Assembly (NCBI RefSeq): GCF_001463905.1
Contig: NZ_BBWR01000002.1
Span: forward strand, 682,001 to 746,000
DNA from: Aureimonas frigidaquae
GTDB taxonomy: Bacteria; Pseudomonadota; Alphaproteobacteria; Rhizobiales; Rhizobiaceae
Length of the DNA: 64,000 nucleotides
Reading direction: 5' to 3'
Shown here: positions 53,923-63,627 of the stretch, one piece after another
How the letters are laid out: every line of letters begins with the position of its first letter
Numbering within the stretch: the first letter of the stretch is position 1
Made by a program: the position numbers and the translations under genes
Notes under the pieces: generated by a model
What the model was told of the DNA's origin: nothing
Seen by the model: only the letters and a program-made list of their open reading frames with translations
Databases searched by the model: none

Positions 53923-55119
53923 TCAACTGGCCTGGGGGCCATCCTGTGCGGGCGGGGCACGATCCGAGGCCAGGAAATTGCCGATCGGCCCCAAGGCTTC
54001 GACATGCAGGGCGAAGATCTTCACGCCGACCATGATCGGCACGGCGAGGAACATCCCCGTCACGCCCCAGATCCAGCCCCAGAAGGCGACCGACAGGAAT
54101 ACGGCGGCAGCGTTCATCTCCAGCCGCCGGCCAACGATCATCGGCGTGAGGAACTGGCCTTCCAGGGTGGTGCAGGCAAGATAGAGCGCGACAGGCACCA
54201 GTGCCGCCGTCACATCGCCGAACTCGGCCAGCGCGATGATCCCGACGAGCCCCATGCCGAAGATGGCGCCGACGTAAGGGATATAGTTGAAGATTGCGGC
54301 CAAGGCCCCGAAGACGGCGGGCGTCGGCATGTCCACCGCCCATAGAACACAGCCGATGACGACGCCCAGGCTAATATTGATGAGCGTGATGGTGAAGAGG
54401 TAGCGCGACAGTTCCTTTTCGATCGCATGCGCGATCGCGAGCGCCTTTTTCTTATCGGAAAAGCGGGGAATCGACTGGACCAGCTTGGCGTGGAACAGAT
54501 CGCCCGACGACAGGAGAAAGAACAGGAAGATGAGCGCGAAGCCGATAGCGGCGAGCATCTGAGGAGCGCTGTTGGCCGCAGTGTCCAGAAGCGTCGGCGA
54601 GCGGACGACGACCTCCTGCGGCGCTTCCTGGGCATCGGGATTGGGCGGCTGCTGTTCGGCCGCCGACACGCCGGGCGCCACGTCCTGTACGTCCTGACGC
54701 ACGCGCGTCAGCCGCGCGAACTGTTCGCGGACCGACGACACTTCCTTGTCGATGGCAGCGGCATAAGATGGCGCGTTGCGCACGATCTGGGTAAGCGGTT
54801 CGCTGAGCGAGTAGAACAGGGCCGTCAGCCCGATCAGTGTGCCGAGGACCAGAAAGACGGCCGTGATCGGCTCGGGCAGTTTCAACCTTCGGCGGGCGAA
54901 GCGGACGATCGGGCTCAGCACCAGCGCAAACAAGAGGGCGAAGACGACCGGCAGAATGAAGCTCGCCGTCAGATAGAGCATTCCCCCGAACAGAATAAGG
55001 AAAATGCCGATCACCGCCCAACGCGGCCCGGACTGGACCGTCTGCCGGTTCACCAGTCCGATATTGGGCGCGACGATCATCTTTGGATCGCCGCCGCTCT
55101 CCGTCGTCATCGCCTGCAC
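53923..55119 (-). CDS. AI-2E family transporter
   Basis: A 398-residue inner-membrane protein of the AI-2E exporter family (formerly UPF0118). About eight membrane helices are visible, with FGALAAIFNYIPYVGAIFG and GQFLTPMIVGRRLEMNAAAVFLS near the C-terminus typical of the family. A Gln-Pro-rich hydrophilic loop near residues 150-175 separates the first and second halves. Members include a putative AI-2 exporter (TqsA) and many uncharacterised transporters or antiporters. The start may be Met4 (MTTESGG). It follows aapP on the same strand with a 74-bp gap. Confidence 0.92.
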   Translation of the reverse strand: MQAMTTESGGDPKMIVAPNIGLVNRQTVQSGPRWAVIGIFLILFGGMLYLTASFILPVVFALLFALVLSPIVRFARRRLKLPEPITAVFLVLGTLIGLTALFYSLSEPLTQIVRNAPSYAAAIDKEVSSVREQFARLTRVRQDVQDVAPGVSAAEQQPPNPDAQEAPQEVVVRSPTLLDTAANSAPQMLAAIGFALIFLFFLLSSGDLFHAKLVQSIPRFSDKKKALAIAHAIEKELSRYLFTITLINISLGVVIGCVLWAVDMPTPAVFGALAAIFNYIPYVGAIFGMGLVGIIALAEFGDVTAALVPVALYLACTTLEGQFLTPMIVGRRLEMNAAAVFLSVAFWGWIWGVTGMFLAVPIMVGVKIFALHVEALGPIGNFLASDRAPPAQDGPQAS

Positions 55120-55193
55120 GCTCCCCTGCCCTCAGACAGACGTAACGCGGCAAAACCGCGCGCCGTTCCAGACGGACCGGCGCGCGAGCGAAC

Positions 55194-55973
55194 TTAATGA
55201 AGGATCTGCGACAGGAAGAGCTTCGTGCGCTCATGCCGCGGATTGCGGAAGAACTCTTCGGGCACGTTCTCTTCCACGATCTGGCCGGCATCCATGAAGA
55301 TCACCCGGTCGGCGACCTGCCGCGCAAAGCCCATTTCGTGCGTGACGCAGATCATGGTCATGCCTTCTTCGGCCAGGCCCACCATGACGTCGAGCACTTC
55401 CTTGATCATCTCCGGATCGAGCGCCGATGTCGGCTCGTCGAAGAGCATGACCTTCGGGCTCATGCAGAGCGAACGCGCGATCGCGACGCGCTGCTGCTGG
55501 CCGCCGGAGAGTTGGCCGGGATATTTGTGCGCCTGATCCGGAATCTTCACCCGGGTCAGGTAATGCATCGCGATTTCCTCGGCCTTGGCCTTGGGCATCT
55601 TGCGCACCCAGATCGGCGCCAGCGTGCAGTTTTCCAGGATCGTCAGATGCGGAAACAGGTTGAAGTGCTGGAACACCATGCCGACCTCGCGGCGGACGAC
55701 ATCGATCTTCTTCAGATCGTTCGTCAGTTCCACGCCATCGACGATGATCTTGCCCTTCTGGTGTTCTTCCAGCCGGTTGATGCAGCGGATCATGGTGGAC
55801 TTGCCCGAACCCGACGGGCCGCAGACGACGATGCGCTCGCCCGTCCGAACCTTCAGGTTGATGTCACGCAGGACATGGAATTCGCCATACCACTTGTTCA
55901 CATCGATCAGCTCGATGGCGACTTCGGTGGACTTCTGCGGCCGTGCCGCGACGGCCGATGTTTCAACAACCAT
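55194..55973 (-). CDS. aapP: general amino-acid ABC transporter ATP-binding protein
   Basis: A 259-residue ATPase that drives import of a wide range of L-amino acids. Walker A is at residues 52-60 (GPSGSGKST), the signature LSGGQQQR is near residue 158, and [12 protein letters not shown] is the Walker B region. The sequence matches AapP/BztD of rhizobia and Rhodobacter. The ATG at 55973 has AAGGAG seven bases upstream; the frame continues upstream to 56288 but only through non-coding sequence. It is the last gene of the aapJQMP cluster. Confidence 0.95.
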   Translation of the reverse strand: MVVETSAVAARPQKSTEVAIELIDVNKWYGEFHVLRDINLKVRTGERIVVCGPSGSGKSTMIRCINRLEEHQKGKIIVDGVELTNDLKKIDVVRREVGMVFQHFNLFPHLTILENCTLAPIWVRKMPKAKAEEIAMHYLTRVKIPDQAHKYPGQLSGGQQQRVAIARSLCMSPKVMLFDEPTSALDPEMIKEVLDVMVGLAEEGMTMICVTHEMGFARQVADRVIFMDAGQIVEENVPEEFFRNPRHERTKLFLSQILH

Positions 55974-56091
55974 GCCGAAACTCCTTTTGAAATTCCCGGA
56001 CGGCAGGCGCGGTCCCGGAAGGTCGGGCGCCGGCGACGATGCAGCTTTGCCGATCCGTCGTCCTGGCGCAAGTTGATGTGAAAGCGCACGG

Positions 56092-56119
56092 AAAAGGCGG
56101 CGCCGCGCACGGCGCCACC
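56092..56119 (-). terminator. terminator-like hairpin between aapM and aapP
   Basis: On the minus strand a 10-bp stem with one G-T pair (arms at 56110-56119 and 56096-56105, loop TGCG) is followed by TTTT. It starts 6 bases after the aapM stop and would reduce read-through into aapP. Confidence 0.62.
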
Positions 56120-56124
56120 CGGCG

Positions 56125-57624
56125 CTAATGCTTGTGGCCGGTGCTGAGGCGCCGCTCCATGAAGATGGAATAGCGCGACATGGCGAAGCAGAAGAGCCAG
56201 AAGATGAAGCCGGCGAAGACGAGTCCGGTAGCCGGTGTCGACGGGGTGATCCAGGTCGGATCGTTGAAGCCACGCCGCACCGTTCCAAGAAGATCCGCCA
56301 GGCCGATGATGTAGACGAGGCTCGTATCCTTGAAGAGGCCGATGAAGGTGTTGACGATGCCCGGGATCACCAGCCGCAATGCCTGGGGCAGGATGATCAT
56401 GCGCATCTTCTGCCAGTAGGTCAGGGCCATCGCGTCGGCACCCTCGTACTGGCCCTTCGGAATGGCCTGGAGGCCGCCGCGGATCACCTCCGCCATATAG
56501 GCCGCGGCAAAGAGCGACACGCCCACCAGCACGCGCAGCAACTGGTTGAAGGTCACGCCGGCCGGCATGAACAGGGGCAACATGAAATTGGCCATGAACA
56601 AGACGGTGATCAGCGGCACGCCGCGCCAGAACTCGATGAAGACCACCGAGACCAGGCGAACCGCCGGCATATGCGACTGGCGACCCAGCGCCAGGAGAAT
56701 GCCGATCGGCAGCGATGCCACGATGCCCACCACGGCGACGACGAGCGTTACCAGGAGCCCGCCCCACAGATTGGTGGGAACATGAGCGAGCCCGAAGTGA
56801 TGGGTGAGAACCAGCGTGAAGGCCGCGGCAACGACCGGCGGCACGATGAGGGACAGAGCGGCCGACCGCCGCTCCGCCGTCAACGCCACGGCCGCCATGC
56901 TCAGTATATTGGCTGCCACGGCCGCCAGGAACGCCACCGCGGACAACTGCGTGAAGCGGAAGGTCAGCATGGTCACCCGGCTGGAGCCGATCAGCCAGTT
57001 GGCGAGGAAGGCCAGGATGGCGATGGCCAGCACGATGCGGGCCGCCTTCATCAGGACATGGCGGTTGACGGTCGGGCTCTTGGCGATCGCCTGGAACAGG
57101 GCAACGGCGCTTGCGACAAGGAAGAAGAGCGCAATCGTACCGCCCGAAAGGGAGAAGCGGCCGCCCGTCAGAAGCACCAGCGCGACCGGCGGAAACACCG
57201 CCAGGAACAGTGTGGCGAGGATCTTCTTGCCCGGCACGCGCGGCACGGCGATGGCCACCAGCAGCACGGCAAAGATGCCGAAGACCCAGTCCACCCGCCA
57301 GCGCTCGGAGATTGGGTAAAGCCCGTACATGAATTGGCTGAACCGCGCCCGCACGAAAGCCCAACATGCGCCGACCTCCCGCCCGTCCGTGGACAGGCAG
57401 GCCGTACGGTCTTCGCCGGTGAAGACCGCATTGACGACACCCCACAGATACAGGTTCCAGAGAACCCAGGCGGCGAGCAGCGACAGGATAATGGTCAGGA
57501 CGGAATCGAAGGGCGTGGCAAAGAGATGCGTGCGCGCCCAGCCATAGACTCCACCTTCGGCACGGGGTGGCGGCAAGGCTGCCTTCGGCGCGCGCGACAC
57601 ATAGCCGGAAACCTGTTCTTCCAT
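56125..57624 (-). CDS. aapM: general amino-acid ABC transporter permease
   Basis: A 499-residue permease with an N-terminal extra region (first helix near residues 37-62, then a loop with two cysteines) and the core HisM-like BPD_transp_1 domain in the C-terminal 230 residues ([25 protein letters not shown] and [25 protein letters not shown]). The large size is normal for AapM/BztC. The start ATG lies 2 bases after a hairpin that carries its ribosome site (57627-57643). The pair AapQ-AapM forms the channel. Confidence 0.95.
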   Translation of the reverse strand: MEEQVSGYVSRAPKAALPPPRAEGGVYGWARTHLFATPFDSVLTIILSLLAAWVLWNLYLWGVVNAVFTGEDRTACLSTDGREVGACWAFVRARFSQFMYGLYPISERWRVDWVFGIFAVLLVAIAVPRVPGKKILATLFLAVFPPVALVLLTGGRFSLSGGTIALFFLVASAVALFQAIAKSPTVNRHVLMKAARIVLAIAILAFLANWLIGSSRVTMLTFRFTQLSAVAFLAAVAANILSMAAVALTAERRSAALSLIVPPVVAAAFTLVLTHHFGLAHVPTNLWGGLLVTLVVAVVGIVASLPIGILLALGRQSHMPAVRLVSVVFIEFWRGVPLITVLFMANFMLPLFMPAGVTFNQLLRVLVGVSLFAAAYMAEVIRGGLQAIPKGQYEGADAMALTYWQKMRMIILPQALRLVIPGIVNTFIGLFKDTSLVYIIGLADLLGTVRRGFNDPTWITPSTPATGLVFAGFIFWLFCFAMSRYSIFMERRLSTGHKH

Positions 57625-57626
57625 AG

Positions 57627-57643
57627 ATTCAGGCTCCCTGAAT
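57627..57643 (-). promoter_or_regulatory. hairpin enclosing the aapM ribosome-binding site
   Basis: A perfect 7-bp inverted repeat (ATTCAGG, GAG, CCTGAAT on the minus strand) ends 2 bases before the aapM start codon. The GGGAG core of the ribosome site spans the loop and stem edge, so folding would hide it. Control of aapM translation by this hairpin is inference. Confidence 0.6.
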
Positions 57644-57675
57644 GAGAATGATGTGACGATACATCCGGGTTCCCC

Positions 57676-58866
57676 TCACCGCTCCACGAGCTTCATGCTG
57701 CGGTTGAACCAGTTCATCAGCACCGAAACAGACAGGCTGATGCCCAGATAGACAGTCATCCAGATGACGACGACCTCGATCGACTGCCCGGACTGGTTCA
57801 GGACGGTGGATCCGACGGCGACAAGTTCGGGGTAGCCGATGGCGAGGCCGAGGGACGAATTCTTCGTCAGGTTCAGGTATTGGCTTGTCAGCGGCGGAAT
57901 GATGACCCGCAAGGCCTGCGGAACCACGACGAGCCGCAGGGCTAGGCCGCGGCGCAAACCCAGTGAGGCCGCAGCCTCGTTCTGCCCCTTGGAGACGGCG
58001 AGAACGCCGGCACGGACGATTTCGGCAATAAAGCTTGCCGTATAGACCGACAGTGCCAGGAAGATGGCCAGGAATTCCGGCTTGATCTGGAAGCCGCCCG
58101 ACAGGTTGAAGGTCCCGCGCGTCGGCGTTTCGAGCGTGGCCGGAAGCCCGGTGGCAAGGAAGACCACCAGCGGCAGACCCACGATCAGGCCGAGTGCGAT
58201 GGGCCAGAGGCGGCGGCGGCGGCCGGTCTGCATCTGCTGGCGGCGAAAGATGCGGGCGGTCACCAAGGTGGCGACAAGCCCGGCAATGAGAGCAATCCCG
58301 GTGGCCCAGGCCAGTTGCCCCCAAATGAGGATGGGCGTCTGCAGGCCACGATTGGACAAGTAGCTTTCGAAGGGCAGTTCGATCGCCTGGCGCGGCAGCG
58401 GCAGCACGGCGAGGACGCCGAAATACCAGAACAGGATGACCAGCAGCGGCGGCAGGTTGCGGAATATTTCCACATAGGTCGTCGCGATGGTGCGGATGAC
58501 GAAGTTGTGCGACAGGCGGCCCAAACCGACGATAAAGCCGAGGACGGTCGCGAAGGCGATGCCCGTTACGGCGACGATCAACGTATTGGCCAGGCCGACG
58601 AGGATCGCCCGGCCATAGGTCGAGTTGCTGGTATAGGGAATTGGCACCTGTGCGATGTCGAATCCCGCCCGCCCTTGCAGAAAGCCAAAGCCGGACGCGA
58701 TGTTCGCGTTGCGCAGATTGGTTGCGGTGTTGTGGACGATCCACCACCCGAAGGCGAAGATCGCCGCCACGAGAACGACCTGGACGACCACGCCGCGAAC
58801 GGTCGGATTGGTCCAGAGGCTTTCCCGCACCTCGGTTGAAGCGAGCGACTGCGTATCTGCCGTCAT
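57676..58866 (-). CDS. aapQ: general amino-acid ABC transporter permease
   Basis: A 396-residue permease matching AapQ/BztB. The membrane core is of the HisM/BPD_transp_1 kind: an ATTYVEIFRNLPPLLVILF helix region, a large periplasmic loop (about residues 150-215), and the C-terminal part with AEIVRAGVLAVSKGQNEAAASLGL. The N-terminal cytoplasmic tail is short. It lies downstream of aapJ with a terminator-like hairpin between them, and upstream of aapM by 51 bp. Confidence 0.95.
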   Translation of the reverse strand: MTADTQSLASTEVRESLWTNPTVRGVVVQVVLVAAIFAFGWWIVHNTATNLRNANIASGFGFLQGRAGFDIAQVPIPYTSNSTYGRAILVGLANTLIVAVTGIAFATVLGFIVGLGRLSHNFVIRTIATTYVEIFRNLPPLLVILFWYFGVLAVLPLPRQAIELPFESYLSNRGLQTPILIWGQLAWATGIALIAGLVATLVTARIFRRQQMQTGRRRRLWPIALGLIVGLPLVVFLATGLPATLETPTRGTFNLSGGFQIKPEFLAIFLALSVYTASFIAEIVRAGVLAVSKGQNEAAASLGLRRGLALRLVVVPQALRVIIPPLTSQYLNLTKNSSLGLAIGYPELVAVGSTVLNQSGQSIEVVVIWMTVYLGISLSVSVLMNWFNRSMKLVER

Positions 58867-58894
58867 GAGGATCCGCTGAAAAGAGATAACCGGA

Positions 58895-58927
58895 AAATCA
58901 AAACCGCGGGCACCCGGTGCCCGCGGT
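58895..58927 (-). terminator. terminator-like hairpin between aapJ and aapQ
   Basis: On the minus strand a perfect 11-bp stem with a three-base loop (58903-58913 and 58917-58927) is followed by TTTTGATTTT. It starts 20 bases after the aapJ stop. Partial termination here would give more binding protein than permease, as known for the Rhizobium aap operon. Confidence 0.82.
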
Positions 58928-58947
58928 AAAATGTCTTGCGCTCAGGA

Positions 58948-59967
58948 TCAGCGCACCGGCGGTGCGTACTGCAGACCACCATTGGTCCACAGCGCGTTCT
59001 GGCCGCGGGCAATGCCCAGCGGCGAGCCCGTGCCGACATTGCGCTCGAAGATCTCGCCGTAATTGCCGACCGCCGCGATAGCTTTGGCCGCCCAGTCGGC
59101 CGGTAGGCCGGCATCCTGGCCGAAGGTGCCATCGGTGCCCAGGAGCCGCCGGATCTCGATGTTGTCGGAGGACTTCATCTCTTCGACATTGGCCTGGGTG
59201 ATGCCGAATTCCTCAGCGTTCAGGAGCGCGAAGTGAACCCACTTCACGACATCCATCCACTGGGAATCGCCCTGGCGCACGGCAGGTCCGAGGGGCTCCT
59301 TGGAGATGATTTCGGGCAGCACGATGTGCTCGTCCGGATTGGCCAGTTCGAGGCGCGAAGCATAGAGGCCGGAAGCGTCCGTGGTCAGCGCGTCGCAGCG
59401 GCCGCTGTCGTAGGCGGCGTTCACATCGGCCTGGGATTCGATGACGACCGGATTGTACTCCAGGTTGTTGGCCCGGAAGTAGTCGGCCAGGTTCAGCTCC
59501 GTCGTGGTGCCGGCCTGTACGCAGACCGTCGCGCCCGACAGCTGCAGCGCCGAGGTGACACCGAGTTCCTCGCGGACCATGAAGCCTTGGCCGTCATAAT
59601 AGTTGACGCCCACAAAATCGAGGCCAAGGGCCGTGTCGCGGCTCATCGTCCAGGTAGTGTTGCGGGCCAGGAGGTCGACTTCGTTGTTCTGCAGAGCCGG
59701 GAAGCGCTGCACTGCCGACAGGGGCGTGAACACGACCTTCGTGCCGTCACCAAAGATCGCCGCAGCGATGGCGCGGCAATAATCCACGTCGAGGCCAGCC
59801 CATTCGCCGTCGTCCTTCTGATAGCCGAAGCCCGGAAGGCCCGTATTGACCCCGCAACGCACCGTTCCACGGTCCTTCGTCGCCTGCAGCGTCTGGGCAG
59901 AGGCCGAGCCCGTGGCCACACCGGCCGCGGTCAGGCACAGGGCAGCGGTCAGAAGCTTCAATTTCAT
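58948..59967 (-). CDS. aapJ: general amino-acid ABC transporter substrate-binding protein
   Basis: A 339-residue secreted binding protein of the SBP_bac_3 family. The signal peptide is about residues 1-24 (ending SASA before QTLQATKDRG), then the two-domain fold with GTVRCGVNTGLPGFGY and FGTDGTFGQDAGLPADWA near the end. The match to AapJ/BztA is strong. It binds a broad set of L-amino acids for the AapQMP transporter. It is the first gene of the operon and divergent from metC across 198 bp. Confidence 0.95.
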   Translation of the reverse strand: MKLKLLTAALCLTAAGVATGSASAQTLQATKDRGTVRCGVNTGLPGFGYQKDDGEWAGLDVDYCRAIAAAIFGDGTKVVFTPLSAVQRFPALQNNEVDLLARNTTWTMSRDTALGLDFVGVNYYDGQGFMVREELGVTSALQLSGATVCVQAGTTTELNLADYFRANNLEYNPVVIESQADVNAAYDSGRCDALTTDASGLYASRLELANPDEHIVLPEIISKEPLGPAVRQGDSQWMDVVKWVHFALLNAEEFGITQANVEEMKSSDNIEIRRLLGTDGTFGQDAGLPADWAAKAIAAVGNYGEIFERNVGTGSPLGIARGQNALWTNGGLQYAPPVR

Positions 59968-60165
59968 TTAGAATACCTTCCCAGTTGAAAACGATGGCGT
60001 CGGTGTCATTGATGACCGGGCAAGCGGGCGGTATCCACGCCCTGACATCCGACCGGGCAATCACATGCCAGAAACACTGACAGGTCAAGGTTCCGCCGCA
60101 ATTTTTGCAGCAGCGAGGGGTGTACTCGGAATTACTGCCTCTTCTGCAATCAGAAAGACGATAAC

Positions 60166-61344
60166 TTGAGCAACAACCATAGATCGAAGGCGTCTAATCA
60201 TAGGCCGAACACCCTGGCAGCGCATGCAGGCTACGCCCCACGCGACTATCACGGCTTCGTCAATCCGCCCGTCGTACATGCCTCGACAGTCCTGTTCCCT
60301 GATACGCAGACGATGAAAAAGGCTGCGCAGCCCTACACTTACGGCCTGCGGGGCACACCGACCACGCAAGCGCTGGAACAGGCGCTCGATGCAATGGAAG
60401 GGTCTGCAGGGACGATCCTCGTCCCCTCAGGGCTGGCGGCGATCACCGTGCCGTTACTGGCATTCCTGGGCGCCGGGGACCACCTCCTCTGTGTCGATTC
60501 CGTCTACGGGCCGACGCGGCGCTTCTGCCAACAAATGTTGCAGCGCACCGGGGTGGAGGTGTCCTACTTCCACCCGTCCGACGACATCGAATCGCATATG
60601 CGGCCCAACACTCGGGTCGTTTTCCTGGAGGCGCCGGGCTCCAACACCTTCGAGATGCTGGATGTCGCCGCGGCCGCGCAGAAGGCACATGCCGGCGGTG
60701 CGCTGGTGATGATGGACAATACCTGGGCGACGCCACTCTACTTCCGCCCACTCCAGCATGGCGTGGACCTATCGATCCACGCTCTGACGAAATATCCGGC
60801 GGGCCATTCGGATGTGATGCTCGGCAGTGTGTCGGCAACGGCGCAGGCCTATCCGCGCCTGCGGGAGGCCCAGATGGCGCTCGGCGTCAACGCCGCGCCG
60901 GACGATGCCTACCAGACCCTTCGGGGGTTGCGCACCATGCCGACGCGCGTCGAGCGCCACGGCGCCTCCGCTCTGGCCCTGGCACACTGGCTGGAAGGGC
61001 ACGCCATGGTGGCGCGGGTTCTGCACCCGGCTCTGCCGTCCTTTCCCGGGCACGATCTCTACCGCCGCCAGTTTTCCGGTAGCACCGGCCTGTTCGGAAT
61101 CGTCCTGGGCGGCATGGGCGATACGGAGGCGGCGGCCTTTCTGGATGCGCTGGAACTCTTCGGGCTTGGCTATTCCTGGGGCGGATTCGAAAGCCTCGCC
61201 CTGCAGCCCGATCTGTCGGATCGCACCGTGGCGCATGGGCCGACGGACGGCACGATCATCCGGCTTCAGATCGGCCTCGAGGATGTGGAAGATCTTAAGG
61301 ACGATCTGGAAAAGGGATTCGCTGCCATTGCCCGGTTGCGCTAG
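60166..61344 (+). CDS. metC: cystathionine beta-lyase (PLP-dependent)
   Basis: A 392-residue PLP enzyme of the Cys/Met metabolism family that splits cystathionine to homocysteine, pyruvate and ammonia. The PLP lysine is K209 (HALTKYPAGHSD), and the upstream sites YTYGLRGTPTTQALE and DNTWATP match MetC rather than gamma-lyases. The start is TTG at 60166 with a weak ribosome site. It is divergent from the aap operon and converges on the PPK2 gene. Confidence 0.94.
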   Translation: MSNNHRSKASNHRPNTLAAHAGYAPRDYHGFVNPPVVHASTVLFPDTQTMKKAAQPYTYGLRGTPTTQALEQALDAMEGSAGTILVPSGLAAITVPLLAFLGAGDHLLCVDSVYGPTRRFCQQMLQRTGVEVSYFHPSDDIESHMRPNTRVVFLEAPGSNTFEMLDVAAAAQKAHAGGALVMMDNTWATPLYFRPLQHGVDLSIHALTKYPAGHSDVMLGSVSATAQAYPRLREAQMALGVNAAPDDAYQTLRGLRTMPTRVERHGASALALAHWLEGHAMVARVLHPALPSFPGHDLYRRQFSGSTGLFGIVLGGMGDTEAAAFLDALELFGLGYSWGGFESLALQPDLSDRTVAHGPTDGTIIRLQIGLEDVEDLKDDLEKGFAAIARLR

Positions 61345-61377
61345 GCGCCCTGCCCCGCCCCGTTCTGCCCCGCATCG

Positions 61378-62190
61378 TCACGGCCGATGCGGGGCGATCT
61401 CGGCTTTCATGCGCTCGAACTGGCTGACGATGCGCGGGTCCGGCTCGGCCGGGCTCAGATCGACCCCGTCGGCCAGGATGTCGGCCACCGCTTCCAGTGC
61501 GGCGATCCGGCCGTAGCGCTTGTCATTGGCCGGGATCACCGTCCAGGGCGCGTTCTTTGCGTGCGTATGCGCAAACATGTCGTTGGCGGCTTCCTCGTAG
61601 CCGTACCACTTGTCGCGGTTGCGGAAATCCTCATAGCTGAGCTTCCAGCGCTTCAGCGGATCGTCCATTCGCTCGCGGAACCGCACGAACTGCTCTTCCG
61701 GCGTTATATACAGGAACACCTTGGCCACACGGGTGCCGGAGGCCGTCAGCGAGCGTTCGAACTCGACGATCTCTGTATAGGCGCGCTGCCAGTCCGCCTT
61801 CGGCGCCAGTTCCTCCACCCGCTCGACCAGGACGCGGCCGTACCAGGACCTGTCGAAGACGGCGATGCCGCCATGCGAGGGAAGCTTTTCCCAGAAGCGC
61901 GCCATGTAGTGCCGCCGTAGATCCTCCTGGCTCGGCGCGGCGATCGGCCAGACCTTGAAGCCGCGCGGATCCATGACGCTCGACATGCGCCGGATGGCGC
62001 CGCCCTTGCCTGCAGCGTCCCACCCTTCGAAGACGACGACCGCGCTGTCGCCTGTCTTGAGATAGGCCTGCTGGATGCGCACGAAGGTTTTCTGCACGGC
62101 CTTCAGGCGGTCTTCATATTCGTGCCGGTGGAGCCGGCGGCTCATATCGAGCTGATCGAGCCGCAGATGGGGTTCCTTGGTCTTGGTCAT
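61378..62190 (-). CDS. ppk2: polyphosphate kinase 2
   Basis: A 270-residue PPK2-family kinase that transfers phosphate between polyphosphate and nucleotides. Walker A is at residues 56-64 (GWDAAGKGG), the lid and Walker B region is DRSWYGRVLVERVE, and NRDKWYGYEEAANDM follows as in class I enzymes that phosphorylate ADP/GDP. No fusion is present. The start ATG at 62190 is used; the frame stays open to 62433 with no ribosome site. A GC-rich hairpin overlaps its 3' end (61367-61395). Confidence 0.93.
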   Translation of the reverse strand: MTKTKEPHLRLDQLDMSRRLHRHEYEDRLKAVQKTFVRIQQAYLKTGDSAVVVFEGWDAAGKGGAIRRMSSVMDPRGFKVWPIAAPSQEDLRRHYMARFWEKLPSHGGIAVFDRSWYGRVLVERVEELAPKADWQRAYTEIVEFERSLTASGTRVAKVFLYITPEEQFVRFRERMDDPLKRWKLSYEDFRNRDKWYGYEEAANDMFAHTHAKNAPWTVIPANDKRYGRIAALEAVADILADGVDLSPAEPDPRIVSQFERMKAEIAPHRP

Positions 62191-62435
62191 CCTGCGTGGC
62201 CTCGCCCCAAAAAAAGAGCGGCCCGGAGGCCGCCCCAAGTCTGACTGGAGTATCAGGCACATGCCTGAACAGGCAACAAACGTGACACACTCAAAGCTGG
62301 TTCCGTCAAAAACGACGCGCAACCAAGCGGAGGGTGCGACGTTATGGTCATGTGTTCCGCTGACGCGGCAACCGGAGCGCTGTAGCGCGCCGGTCCTGAT
62401 GAAAGACGAGTCCCAAAAGGCGCAGGAGATCATAC

Positions 62436-63479
62436 ATGTTCCGCGACAAGCCCACGGCCTATGACAGGCTCACGGATGCGATCGGCGATATCGGAGAGCG
62501 CATTGCCGAACTGGAAGGGCAGATTGCCGAGCGCGTGAACCCGCGCCCCAGCGCCATCGAGCGTCTGCGCCGCGAAGCCGGGCGCCTGACGGGCCTGGCC
62601 ACGCCGCGTTCGCGCTGGGACTTCCTGTCCGGCCTGCATCTGCCCAGCGCCGATACGGCGCGTCATTCGCTGCACCGGGCGCAGGAGTCCCTGCGTGATG
62701 GTGCGCATGAGGTGAGCGATCACGTTCGCGAGGGCGCGGGCGCCCTGCGTAGCTACCTGCCGGCCCTCGGCTCCTCGCTCGGGGCGCTGCGGCTGCCCGA
62801 CAGCCGTGACCTGAAGCGCCTGCGCAATCACGGGCGCCCGACCGGCCTTCTCGACCATGCCCGGGCCAATCCGGGCGCGACGGCGGCGATCGTCGTGGGC
62901 GGCGTCGTCGTGGCGGCGGGTGTGGCGCTCTATGCCACCAACAAGATCGCCGAACATTCCGAGGAGCCCGACTACGATGTCGTGCGACAGGAAGGCGATA
63001 TCGAAATCCGTGATTACGAGGCCATGCTCGTCGCCGAGACGATCAAGGGCGGCTACCACGAAAAGGCGCGACGCCTCGGCTTCGAGACGCTCTACAACTT
63101 CATCCGCGCCAACAACCGTTCCGGCAAGAAGATCGCCATGACGACGCCGGTCCTGCAGCAGCTGTCGGAAGGCAGTGACCGCGCCAAGGGCTGGGCGATC
63201 CGCTTCATCATGCCGAGCAAATACTCCAAGGCGAGCCTCCCCGCCCCGCAGACGGACGATGTGCAGATCGTCGAAGTGCCGGCGACGCGCGTGGTGGCGA
63301 TCCGGTTCAGCGGCGTGTTCAGCGCGTCGCTGGCCAGCAAGAAGCTGATGGCGCTCTACAACTACCTGGCGGATGAGAACCTGAAGCAGAAGGGCGACCC
63401 GATCTACGCCTTCTACAACCCGCCCTGGACGCCCGGCTTCATGCGCCGGAACGAGATCCTGATCGAGGTGGAACGTTGA
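62436..63479 (+). CDS. membrane-anchored SOUL heme-binding family protein
   Basis: A 347-residue protein. The first 145 residues are hydrophilic, helical and rich in Arg, Glu and Leu, with a possible coiled coil near residues 12-50. One membrane helix spans about residues 149-167 (AAIVVGGVVVAAGVALYA). Residues 178-345 form a SOUL domain (DYDVVRQEGDIEIRDYE, KKIAMTTPVLQQ, WTPGFMRRNEILIEV), a family that binds heme or tetrapyrroles in animals and plants. The orientation puts the SOUL domain on one side of the inner membrane. The bacterial role is unknown. Confidence 0.9.
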   Translation: MFRDKPTAYDRLTDAIGDIGERIAELEGQIAERVNPRPSAIERLRREAGRLTGLATPRSRWDFLSGLHLPSADTARHSLHRAQESLRDGAHEVSDHVREGAGALRSYLPALGSSLGALRLPDSRDLKRLRNHGRPTGLLDHARANPGATAAIVVGGVVVAAGVALYATNKIAEHSEEPDYDVVRQEGDIEIRDYEAMLVAETIKGGYHEKARRLGFETLYNFIRANNRSGKKIAMTTPVLQQLSEGSDRAKGWAIRFIMPSKYSKASLPAPQTDDVQIVEVPATRVVAIRFSGVFSASLASKKLMALYNYLADENLKQKGDPIYAFYNPPWTPGFMRRNEILIEVER

Positions 63480-63488
63480 TGGTACTCC

Positions 63489-63509
63489 AGTACCGCACGT
63501 TGCGGTACT
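63489..63509. repeat. perfect 9-bp inverted repeat just after the SOUL gene
   Basis: AGTACCGCA (63489-63497), spacer CGT, TGCGGTACT (63501-63509). No T run follows. It starts 10 bases after the SOUL stop codon and could be an mRNA 3' hairpin or a protein-binding palindrome. Confidence 0.7.
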
Positions 63510-63554
63510 AGGATACCTTAATGCGCAATCCCTTGCTTTGCAGGGGTTCGAGGC

Positions 63555-63595
63555 AGCCCGGAAACGCTCAGCTCAGCGTTTTCGGGCTTGCTTTT
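63555..63595 (+). terminator. terminator-like hairpin upstream of rplM
   Basis: A 14-bp stem with one G-T pair (63555-63568 and 63575-63588, six-base loop) is followed by TGCTTTT. It lies about 75 bases after the SOUL stop and would end SOUL transcription before rplM. Confidence 0.72.
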
Positions 63596-63627
63596 ATGGA
63601 CACTTGCCCGTAGAGGACTGCCTGGAA

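Noticed and set aside
60000-60165. Riboswitch upstream of metC
   Set aside because: I searched the leader by eye for a SAM-type or other aptamer pattern and found no convincing paired stems; a covariance search would be needed to exclude it.
61367-61395. GC-rich 11-bp stem as a terminator between metC and ppk2
   Set aside because: The stem overlaps the last codons of the kinase gene and has no T run, so it is not supported as an intrinsic terminator.
63500-63560. Possible tRNA, suggested by GGTTCGAGGC near 63546
   Set aside because: The T-arm-like stretch has no matching D-arm, anticodon stem or acceptor stem in either direction.
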